From: Acidobacteriota bacterium
Lineage (GTDB): Bacteria > Acidobacteriota > Terriglobia > UBA7540
NCBI GenBank assembly: GCA_021827245.1
Contig: JAKAWN010000337.1
Coordinates: forward strand, 1-7,576
Direction: 5' to 3'
DNA: 7,576 bases
Made by a program: the position numbers and the translations under genes. The notes beneath the pieces are model-generated. The model worked only from the letters and a program-made list of their open reading frames with translations. It had not been told where the DNA came from and made no database searches. Shown one piece after another: positions 1-7,576 of this stretch (position 1 is the stretch's first letter; each line of letters opens with the position of its first letter).

Positions 1-62
1 CGAAGCGCCCACTTCAAAGCGGCGATGTATGCCCTGACGGCAAGCTCGAAAAGGTAAAACAC
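1..62 (-). CDS. 5' end of an unidentified gene, last in the minus-strand T4SS-like operon (runs off window)
   Basis: A GTG at 62-60 is preceded by a perfect AGGAGG (76-71) at 8 bases. It opens a frame that stays open to the window edge and encodes MFYLFELAVRAYIAALKWAL followed by R. The visible 21 residues are hydrophobic or amphipathic, as expected for the start of a membrane-associated protein. The start lies 75 bases beyond the stop of the VirB10-like gene on the same strand, so it is probably the next gene of the operon. By position it might be another conjugation component such as a VirB6/TrbL, VirB4 or VirD4 type protein, but nothing in 21 residues identifies it. The evidence is the SD, the open frame and the operon position only. 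Confidence 0.55.
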   Translation of the reverse strand, partial: MFYLFELAVRAYIAALKWAL

Positions 63-70
63 GCGCGCGG

Positions 71-76
71 CCTCCT
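71..76 (-). promoter_or_regulatory. Shine-Dalgarno for the left-edge partial gene
   Basis: AGGAGG on the minus strand, 8 bases before the GTG at 62. It is the main evidence that a gene starts here. Confidence 0.6.
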
Positions 77-137
77 GACGAAAAGTCTAAGCCTGAAGGC
101 CGCGATTGCGCCAGCGGATATCCGGTCAGAATTCGGG

Positions 138-1568
138 TTATTGTTGCGGGGCGTTGTCAGCTGGCGCGGGAGTTTGGTCATACATCTCACTCAGTTCGCG
201 TCTGAGTTCAAGCAACTTACGCAGCTCTTCGAGGTTCGGAACACTGGTATTGGCCGTTCGTGTTTCCGCTGACTCGCGCGGTCTCGCTGCCGGACTCGCC
301 TGGGCCGCTGCCCCCTTCTCGAGCACGAGATAGAACCGTGTGCCTCCGGGCAATGTTACGACGACGTTCTGGTTAAGCGTCATCCCGTTGAGTTCGTTCT
401 GGCCGGCGATGGCCACGTTGCCGGCCAGACGCTCGCGCAGCAGGGCGCTCGATGAGAACGGCGCGTTGAAGCCGCCGCTGGTATTTCCGACCAGGTACGA
501 CGCCATCGTCCCGAGCCCCGTCAATGACTCGACCAGGAACCGAGCCCCGTGCTTTCTTCCGGTTACATGGCCCTTGAGAGTCTCGTAGTTGAGCCCCATG
601 GCGCTGGCGTCGATTTTCTCTGTACTCCCATCAGGCAATTGCAAAGCATCGAAATGGAGCGACACATATCCTGACCCGTTCGCTTGCTCGAGCTTGCCGA
701 GCGCTCGCGCTCCGGCGGGCACCACGATTTCGCCGTACCGCTCGTAGTTGTACTCAATGACCGCCACGGCTGGAGCTGCGACTGCCGAACTGACTGGGGA
801 TTCTAGGCGCGCCACAAGGCGCGTGCCCGTTGGAAGGAGGTCCGTCACCGGGCTTTCCTGCTCAACGGCGGGCATTGCCTCGGCGGTGTTTGGTTGGCCA
901 GTCTCTTCCGCTCGCACATATACAAGCGAGGGTTTCTTAAGGTCATTCCGATTTGCGGCAGGCTGCCGGGTAGGCACTGGCGCGGTTGGCGGAGTTGGCG
1001 GGGGAGGGGCGGGAACATAGCCGTGCATCGCGTACTCGCGCTCAAGCGCTTGATCTGAAAAATGAATCGAGCCAAGAGTGTGGGCGCCCTTGGACGCGGC
1101 CTGCGAAGCTGTGCCGGGCTGCCCTGTGCGGCCGATGTCGGCGGCCGTCACTTGGTTACCTCCAGCCTCCGTCTGGTTCGCCGCTGCCTTAGCGTTCATG
1201 ACTGGCGTCACCGAACCGGTTTGACCGCCCGGCGCAGCCTGCCCGGGCGTCGTTCGCCTCCCTAGGTCGGGCGCCACCCGCCGCGACTCGACCCTTTGCG
1301 GTCTCTGCGGCGAAGAGAATACTCCCAAAAACATCAGCACCATGCCAATAGCCGCACCCACCAGCACCACGAGCGACTTCGTTTTATCCTTCTTCATCTC
1401 GCTCAGCGCGGGGCTTTTTGCCGCTTGGGGTCTCCGGCGGGTTTGGCGAAATGCAGCTTTGATCCGTTCCCAAGGCGTCTGAGGCGCTTCCGATACCGGC
1501 GCGGGTTCCTCAGCCTTTTCACTCGGCGCAACTTCGAGGTTTTCGAGTGGTTCACTTTTGTCGGGCAT
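138..1568 (-). CDS. VirB10/TrbI-like T4SS inner-membrane channel protein
   Basis: This 476-residue protein has the layout of VirB10/TrbI, which spans the envelope and links the inner membrane to the outer-membrane core complex of type IV secretion systems. The start is the ATG at 1568-1566, with AGGAGG 6 bases upstream; the frame is open further up but has no comparable start. The N-terminal cytoplasmic part (1-64) is acidic/proline-rich and then basic (QTRRRP, MKKDKTK). One membrane helix lies at about 65-84 (SLVVLVGAAIGMVLMFLGVF). A low-complexity periplasmic linker follows, including a proline run at 187-199 (APPPPTPPTAPVP). The conserved C-terminal domain is at about 244-417: LPTGTRLVARLESPVSS, a PAGARALGKL segment, LPDGSTEKIDASAMG, then a Gly/Ala/Ser-rich stretch (350-380) where VirB10 has its antenna region. 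An extra tail at 446-464 (LEELRKLLELRRELSEMYD) looks like a coiled coil. The start overlaps the VirB9-like gene by 17 bp, which suggests coupled translation. The family assignment is from motif memory; an orthologous system cannot be named. Confidence 0.85.
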   Translation of the reverse strand: MPDKSEPLENLEVAPSEKAEEPAPVSEAPQTPWERIKAAFRQTRRRPQAAKSPALSEMKKDKTKSLVVLVGAAIGMVLMFLGVFSSPQRPQRVESRRVAPDLGRRTTPGQAAPGGQTGSVTPVMNAKAAANQTEAGGNQVTAADIGRTGQPGTASQAASKGAHTLGSIHFSDQALEREYAMHGYVPAPPPPTPPTAPVPTRQPAANRNDLKKPSLVYVRAEETGQPNTAEAMPAVEQESPVTDLLPTGTRLVARLESPVSSAVAAPAVAVIEYNYERYGEIVVPAGARALGKLEQANGSGYVSLHFDALQLPDGSTEKIDASAMGLNYETLKGHVTGRKHGARFLVESLTGLGTMASYLVGNTSGGFNAPFSSSALLRERLAGNVAIAGQNELNGMTLNQNVVVTLPGGTRFYLVLEKGAAAQASPAARPRESAETRTANTSVPNLEELRKLLELRRELSEMYDQTPAPADNAPQQ

Positions 1569-1574
1569 TTGCGG

Positions 1575-1580
1575 CCTCCT
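1575..1580 (-). promoter_or_regulatory. Shine-Dalgarno of the VirB10-like gene
   Basis: AGGAGG, 6 bases before the ATG at 1568, inside the last codons of the preceding gene's frame. It fixes the VirB10-like start at 1568 rather than the upstream ATG at 1718. Confidence 0.8.
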
Positions 1581-2491
1581 CTCGCGTCTTGCTGACCCCG
1601 AACCCAATCGGCACGAGTGCCGGATGGTCCACGGCCCCCGCATCCGCGACCTGCAGAAATAGTGTTTCGGTGCTTTGCTTGTAAGGTGGCCGCTCGAATA
1701 AGACCACTCCATCGCCACGCTCGCCGGGGGCGAGGCGCCGTGTGCTCAGCCTGAAATCTTCAACAGGCAGTTGCTCCGCAGTGGTCCAGTGTGCACCATG
1801 CAGCACCCCGGCCTTGCTTCTGCCGCCCAACTGCACTTGCGGCGGCATCAACAGGATGGCGTGCTTGGTGGGATTCACCGCGCTGAAGAGCACGATGACG
1901 TGATCCCCTCCGTCGATAACTTCGCTCACGCCAGCCTTCACATAGTCACCGCTCGTTGTTTCAACTCCTGGGTGCTCACCATAAAGCGTCGGCAAGGGAG
2001 CCTGTTCCTGCCGCGCCAAAAGTTTGTCCAGGCTATTCGGTTGTTTTGTGTTCGGAGAGGGATCTGCCGCTCCCGGAAAACCTGTCGAGAACGAAGTCTG
2101 ATTTTTGTCTGGGAGTCCGGTTCCCGCTCGGGCGCTATCAGCGCTCACCGGCATCACAGGGACAGTCTCGCCAACGAGCCGCGATGGGTAGTCGGGTTCA
2201 ATCAGGAAACTTCCCGGACGCTCGTAATTCAGAACAAAATCAACGCGCTTGCCGGCAATGCCTTCGCTTACGACCAGGAGACTTGTCTCGTGTCCGTTGC
2301 CCGTGGAAATGAGCAAGTCTGTCTCCGCCGGCTGGCTTGTCAAAGGCTTCACGAAGACCAAGTGCGGCTCGTTTGGCGAGTGGTCAACCTGGAAAAGAGT
2401 GGGATCGCCCACCGCCACCGAGTTCACTACTTCTGGCATTCGGATGGCCGTTACGAAGTGCGCTTCGACCTCAACACGGGTCACTTGGCCC

Positions 2492-4153
<1,662 letters not shown>

Positions 4154-4214
4154 TTTTCGTCTCGCGGTGTCCTTCGAAGGCGACCGCAGCGGGGTGCGTG
4201 GAGAAAAGAAAAAC

Positions 4215-4243
4215 GAACAAGCTATGAAAAAGTTCTTGCTACA
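4215..4243 (+). repeat. Direct repeat copy 2
   Basis: Identical to copy 3 over 29 bp and one base different from copy 1. It starts exactly 90 bp after copy 1, so the embedded ATG (4224; MKKFLLHLRQIASG) is in the same frame as copy 1. An A-rich tract (GAGAAAAGAAAAAC) lies immediately upstream. Confidence 0.9.
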
Positions 4244-4322
4244 TCTTCGCCAAATCGCCTCAGGCATCGGGGGCGGGGCTGCCCACCGGAAGAGAAGGTA
4301 GAAGGCGTGACAAGTCCCTGTT

Positions 4323-4352
4323 CCGGAATCCCCACTCTCCACCGAATTCCGG
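4323..4352. repeat. 7-bp inverted repeat with 16-nt loop
   Basis: CCGGAAT (4323-4329) and ATTCCGG (4346-4352) are perfect complements. It lies between repeat copies 2 and 3. It could be a protein-binding site or simply chance; there is no T-run to make it a terminator. Confidence 0.4.
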
Positions 4353-4378
4353 CGACAGAGATAATCCCAGAAAAAATT

Positions 4379-4407
4379 GAACAAGCTATGAAAAAGTTCT
4401 TGCTACA
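4379..4407 (+). repeat. Direct repeat copy 3
   Basis: Identical to copy 2 over 29 bp. It starts 164 bp after copy 2, so it is out of frame with copies 1 and 2. Its ATG (4388) opens a 20-residue frame (MKKFLLHYPPLLGCYLRPPR) that ends with TAG at 4450. An A-rich tract (AGAAAAAATT) again precedes it. Confidence 0.9.
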
Positions 4408-4566
4408 CTATCCCCCTCTGCTCGGATGTTATTTGCGGCCTCCAAGGTAGCCGAGCGCCGGAGTTGCCCCGCCCGCGTTGATTGGAATTGGAACTTTGCG
4501 GCATAGTTTGAAAGAGTTGCGCCGACGGAGAGGGTTCACCGCAAGAAAGGCCCGAATTTTGACAGA

Positions 4567-5487
4567 TTGCGCGTCCGGCATAAGACTGGGCGTGTGGAAA
4601 CACTTCGTGATCGCCTCCACGCTTGTCTCGATGCTCGTCGGCTCCGCTGCGGCGGCTGGCCCTTCATCCGGAGCTCAGTGGAGATGGCCCTTGAGCCCAC
4701 TTGCTTGGCGTTGATGGCCTTGCGCCAGGCCCGGCCCGCAAACACGCAGGTCCTACTCGATGCGCAGCGTCCAGACGGAAGCTGGGGATCCATTGCGAAT
4801 GATGACGAAGCATCAGGTCTGACCGGCCTCGCGTTATTGACCCTAAGCGTACTTGGCACGTCACCCGCCGCCGTAGCCCGAGCGGCGGACTGGCTACTTC
4901 ATGCCAAAGGCCGAGAAGCGAACTGGCCTTGGAAATGGAGGTTTCGGACAACAGACACACGTGTAGGCTTCGACCCAGATAAGTTCGGGTGGCCGTGGCA
5001 AGCAGCCACGTGCAGTTGGGTCGTACCCACTGCCTTCGCTCTGCTCGCCCTCAAACAGAGTTTCCCAGGCAGCCGCAATGGGAAAATCGCTACCCGAATT
5101 CGACGCGGCGTCGAGATGCTCCATGATCGGGCTTGTCCGAGGGGAGGGTGGAACGCCGGCAACGGCGTCGTTTATGGCACTCCCATGACGCCGCACGTAG
5201 ATGCAACGGCCATTGCCTTGCTTGCCCTTCGCAGTGAGCCAGGGAATATATTGATTCGCCGAAGCCTTCGGTGGCTTGAACACCAAGCTGCCTTATGCCC
5301 CGCCGCTTGGAGCCTCGCGTGGTCAATTCTTGCGCTCCAAGCTTACGACCTGCCGGTAGCTTCGTTGCAGCAGCGTCTGATGAGCGTTGCGGAGCCCATC
5401 GAAGCCAGCGACACGGCAACTCTGGCGGTTGCGGCTTTGGCGCTTGATTGCACGGTGTCCGGTAACCCCTTCAAGGTGATCGCTTGA
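4567..5487 (+). CDS. Half-length squalene-cyclase/prenyltransferase-like alpha/alpha-toroid protein
   Basis: A protein of up to 306 residues made of terpene-cyclase/prenyltransferase-type repeats. GGWPF (29-33) is followed by LLDAQRPDGSWGS (63-75), a textbook QW motif. A central block has paired aromatic segments (WPWKWRF, FGWPWQ), and a second repeat contains GGWNAGNGVVYG (193-204) followed by HVDATAIALLALRS. The protein is about half the length of squalene-hopene cyclase (roughly 630 residues) and lacks the catalytic DxDD motif; NDDEAS (78-83) is not equivalent. Hopanoid cyclisation is therefore unlikely. It may bind a lipid or terpenoid, or act as a partner of the next gene. There is no ATG at the N-terminus: the TTG at 4567 and the GTG at 4594 are both possible, neither with a good SD. 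Its TGA overlaps the DUF362 start (TTGA), which implies coupling. Confidence 0.8.
   Translation: MRVRHKTGRVETLRDRLHACLDARRLRCGGWPFIRSSVEMALEPTCLALMALRQARPANTQVLLDAQRPDGSWGSIANDDEASGLTGLALLTLSVLGTSPAAVARAADWLLHAKGREANWPWKWRFRTTDTRVGFDPDKFGWPWQAATCSWVVPTAFALLALKQSFPGSRNGKIATRIRRGVEMLHDRACPRGGWNAGNGVVYGTPMTPHVDATAIALLALRSEPGNILIRRSLRWLEHQAALCPAAWSLAWSILALQAYDLPVASLQQRLMSVAEPIEASDTATLAVAALALDCTVSGNPFKVIA
5473..5478 (+). promoter_or_regulatory. Shine-Dalgarno of the DUF362 gene
   Basis: AAGGTG, 5 bases before the TTG at 5484, within the last codons of the toroid gene. It supports a TTG start that overlaps the upstream stop. Confidence 0.5.
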
Positions 5488-6473
5488 CCCTTCGGGCCAC
5501 ATTTGCAGGCCGGCTTGGCACCGGAGCCGGCACCATAATTTCCTTACCTTTTCTGGTACCGCGTTACGACTGTGACCGGAGACCGACTCGCTCGCGTGTC
5601 GCAATCCTGCCCGCGACCGAATATTCCGAAAAGCTGGCAGGCATCCTGTGGGATGGACTCAAACTGTTCAACCTGAATGTCGCGGGCAGATCAGTTCTTC
5701 TCAAACCCAACCTTGTTGACCATATTCCGGGAGCCGTGATCAACACGCATCCACTACTCGTCGTTGCGGCGGTTGAGTGCTTCCGGCGTTTGGGAGCCAA
5801 GACCGTAATTGTGGGTGAGGGGCCGGGCCATCAGCGGGACACGCAACTGGTTCTCGAGACGTCCGGCTTGGCACGATACCTGAAAGAACAGCAAATCCCG
5901 TTCGTTGACCTCAATCGTGATGATGTGACGAAAGTTCGACTTCGGGCCGACTATTCACGCCTCAAACATCTTTGGCTGCCGCGCACCGTGCTTTCGGCGG
6001 ATTTCGTCGTGTCCATGCCCAAAGTGAAAACTCATCACTGGAGCGGTGTGACCTTGAGCATGAAGAATATGTTTGGGGTGATTCCAGGAGTGAAGTACGG
6101 CTGGCCGAAGAATTTGTTGCATTGGCGAGGCATCCAGCAATGCATCGTTGATCTTGTGGCGACCGCGCCGATCCACTTCGTCATTGCGGACGCTATCGTC
6201 TGCATGGAAGGGAATGGCCCGCTCGCTGGAACCGCCCGGCGGCTGGATCGAATCGTTCTCTCCGACGACCCAGTTGCCGCCGACGCAACCTGCTGTCGGC
6301 TGATGGGTCTCGTCCCCAAGCGCGTCCCGCACATTTGCGAAACAGCGAAGTTCCTCGGCAACGCTGCCCCCGAGCGGGTAGATCAGCTGGCCTCGCCGGT
6401 TACGTTTCCTATTGTCCCTTTCTCCACCGTCCCAAATTTCGACCATTTGCGACGGATTCGCGGGTCCAAGTAA
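5484..6473 (+). CDS. DUF362 family protein
   Basis: A 329-residue DUF362 protein with the main family signatures: VLLKPNLVDH (71-80), GEGPGHQRDT (111-120), ADFVVSMPKVKTHHWSGVTL (172-191) running on into SMKNMFGVIPG (192-202), IADAIVCMEGNGPLAGTA (234-251) and DDPVAADATCCRLMGL (261-276). The core family has no biochemical role I can state with confidence. Some relatives carry 4Fe-4S ferredoxin domains, but this one has no CxxCxxC cluster, so it is the stand-alone core. The N-terminus (residues 12-25) is mildly hydrophobic but lacks a twin-arginine motif, so I do not call it exported. The TTG start at 5484 overlaps the toroid stop, is SD-supported, and pairs the two products. The coupling suggests they act on the same substrate, which is an inference. 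Confidence 0.9.
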   Translation: MTLRATFAGRLGTGAGTIISLPFLVPRYDCDRRPTRSRVAILPATEYSEKLAGILWDGLKLFNLNVAGRSVLLKPNLVDHIPGAVINTHPLLVVAAVECFRRLGAKTVIVGEGPGHQRDTQLVLETSGLARYLKEQQIPFVDLNRDDVTKVRLRADYSRLKHLWLPRTVLSADFVVSMPKVKTHHWSGVTLSMKNMFGVIPGVKYGWPKNLLHWRGIQQCIVDLVATAPIHFVIADAIVCMEGNGPLAGTARRLDRIVLSDDPVAADATCCRLMGLVPKRVPHICETAKFLGNAAPERVDQLASPVTFPIVPFSTVPNFDHLRRIRGSK

Positions 6474-6588
6474 CGGCCACTGGCCTACTCCAGCGGATTA
6501 ACTTCCTATCAGGAAATCCCGCAATTTCCAAGGAGCGCCCACAGCCCGTGGCGACCAACCAGGGATTGTGCTAACCTTCGTTGAAACG

Positions 6589-7473
6589 ATGAGCCTGAAG
6601 AGTCCGCCAGAGTTTCCATATCCGTCCAAGGTATATCCCCCGCTGAATAGGTGTGCATATTGCCTATCAACAGCGAATCTATCGAAAGAGCACATTATTC
6701 CCTTTGGCTTTGGAGGACAGTTAATTATTCCGAAGGCCAGCTGCAAAGCACATCGGGAGTCAACTTCGAAGTTCGAAGACTTCATCCTTCGAAAATACCT
6801 CTGCGCGCTGCGTTCGCATCTTGGCTTGCCGTCACGCAAACCCGCCGACCGCCCCGACGGATATGTGCTCAAGTTACGACGCGGCAGTCACTCTTGGAAA
6901 CAGAAAGTGAAACTAGCGGATCATCCGGGCTTTGTGCGGTTTATGATGTTTGCAGAAGGACCGGGGCGAGTCGCCGGACGCCCCCGCGAGCAGGCAACCT
7001 GGTCTGTTCGGTTCATCAATGCCGAAATATTTCCCGATATCGTCGTGAGACTTGCTCGCCTCGGCGCTGATTCATTTGAGGACGCCGTTTCGATAAATGC
7101 AATGGACCTCGCGAGGCTGATCGCGAAGATCGGGCATTGCTTCGCTATTGCTGAGCTTGGGTTCGATGCATTTGAGGAATTGTACGTCACCCACCTCGTA
7201 ACCAGTGAGGCAAAGGATTGGAACTACTGGGTTGGCGGTTACGACCGCGGTCGCAACGTTGTGGCTCGCGAACTTCACGAGCTAAGATTTCTGCGGCGAG
7301 GCGATGACCTTTCCGTGATCGTCCATTTGATCGTTCCATATTGCCCGAGGTACGGTTATGAGGTCGTTGTTGGGCGGCTTCGACCGAATGTGCAGATTCC
7401 ACTCGCCATCGAAGAGCGGTCTGCGCTGTCGAGTCCGAACCGAGTCAGAGGGATTTTATACAGAGCGTCTTAA
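6589..7473 (+). CDS. HNH-endonuclease-like zinc protein
   Basis: A protein of 294 residues from the ATG at 6589. A GTG at 6568 in the same frame would add seven residues and has AGGGA only 2 bases upstream, so the start is uncertain. The N-terminal ~70 residues carry an HNH-type beta-beta-alpha metal finger: RCAYC (21-25), LSKEHIIPFGFGG (31-43) with the likely catalytic/metal EH pair at 34-35, and ASCKAHRESTSKFE (50-63). The last normally gives a second CxxC pair but here reads CxxH (C52, H55), so zinc would be held by three Cys and one His. The remaining ~220 residues (for example WSVRFINAEIFPDIVVRLAR and DWNYWVGGYDRGRN) match nothing I recognise. The gene is separated from the DUF362 gene by 115 bp and next to a possible transposase tail. 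Proteins of this build occur in phage, defence and mobile loci; no specific role is supported here. Confidence 0.75.
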   Translation: MSLKSPPEFPYPSKVYPPLNRCAYCLSTANLSKEHIIPFGFGGQLIIPKASCKAHRESTSKFEDFILRKYLCALRSHLGLPSRKPADRPDGYVLKLRRGSHSWKQKVKLADHPGFVRFMMFAEGPGRVAGRPREQATWSVRFINAEIFPDIVVRLARLGADSFEDAVSINAMDLARLIAKIGHCFAIAELGFDAFEELYVTHLVTSEAKDWNYWVGGYDRGRNVVARELHELRFLRRGDDLSVIVHLIVPYCPRYGYEVVVGRLRPNVQIPLAIEERSALSSPNRVRGILYRAS

Positions 7474-7576
7474 GTAATACAGCATAATTTGCGTAAAACA
7501 CGGTTCGGATGTTTCCAAGCTTCCATCTGTGCGCTTACGGCTGCGGTCAGGTTTTCGAGCTTGGGAAAGTATTCGT
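7470..7576 (-). CDS. C-terminal end of a convergent gene entering from the right, possibly an IS transposase
   Basis: The minus frame from the window edge encodes EYFPKLENLTAAVSAQMEAW followed by KHPNRVLRKLCCIT and TAA at 7472-7470. The visible residues have a natural-protein composition. A short FP-x-L / AV...W...P-x-x-VL pattern near a C-terminus reminds me of IS630/Tc1-type DDE transposases, but 34 residues cannot prove this. The stop overlaps the HNH-like gene's TAA within the palindrome CTTAAG, so the two genes converge with no gap. No terminal inverted repeat is visible. Confidence 0.4.
   Translation of the reverse strand, partial: EYFPKLENLTAAVSAQMEAWKHPNRVLRKLCCIT

Noticed and set aside
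1569..1718. A longer N-terminus for the VirB10-like protein from the ATG at 1718
   Set aside because: It would overlap the VirB9-like gene by 167 bp and has no SD, while the ATG at 1568 has a perfect one. The added residues are Cys/Arg-rich shadow sequence.
4478..4714. A plus-strand frame with a signal-peptide-like stretch (HFVIASTLVSMLVGSAAAAG)
   Set aside because: It overlaps the start of the toroid gene in another frame, stops at 4714, and has no SD. The toroid frame carries the real GGWPF and QW motifs, so this is probably coincidence.
4644..4830. Assigning the toroid protein as a functional squalene-hopene cyclase
   Set aside because: Half the usual length and no DxDD motif; only the QW-type repeats match.
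6475..6553. A terminator after the DUF362 gene
   Set aside because: Only a 4-bp GGCC/GGCC pair (6475-6485) and an imperfect GC stem (6536-6553) are visible, neither followed by a T-run.

Overview
The window looks like accessory DNA from a moderately high-GC bacterium. Annotatable starts include several TTG and GTG codons, but most genes on the left carry clear Shine-Dalgarno (SD) sequences. The style of the VirB9-like protein, together with the conjugation-type gene set, makes me think of Acidobacteriota, with Verrucomicrobiota or similar soil lineages as alternatives. This is a judgement from protein style, not a search result.

Left half (1-4017, all minus strand): five tightly packed genes are transcribed from right to left. 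They are a MoxR-type AAA+ ATPase, a VirB1-like lytic transglycosylase with a signal peptide, a secreted VirB9/TrbG-like protein, a VirB10/TrbI-like inner-membrane protein, and the first 20 codons of a further gene that runs off the left edge. The junctions are a TTGA stop/start overlap, a 92-bp overlap, a 17-bp overlap and a 75-bp gap. Three of the four downstream genes have strong SDs 6-8 bases before their starts, and the transglycosylase has one at 10 bases. The set is best read as the envelope-spanning part of a type IV secretion or conjugation apparatus. The transglycosylase would open the peptidoglycan, the VirB9-like and VirB10-like proteins would form the trans-envelope channel core, and an unexpected MoxR chaperone-type ATPase sits at the operon head.

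Middle (4018-4566): a 549-bp divergent intergenic region holds three nearly identical copies of a 29-bp repeat, a GC-rich hairpin and a second inverted repeat. Each repeat copy contains an ATG that opens a short frame beginning MK(K/N)FLLH. Their function is unknown.

Right half (4567-7576, mostly plus strand): a translationally coupled pair encodes a half-length squalene-cyclase-like alpha/alpha-toroid protein and a DUF362 protein, joined by a TTGA overlap. After a gap of about 100 bp comes an HNH-endonuclease-like zinc protein of about 294 residues. Its stop codon overlaps the stop of a convergent minus-strand frame entering from the right edge, which may be a transposase tail.

The strongest candidates for something undescribed are the MoxR ATPase built into a T4SS-like operon, the toroid-DUF362 pair, and the three-copy repeat between them.
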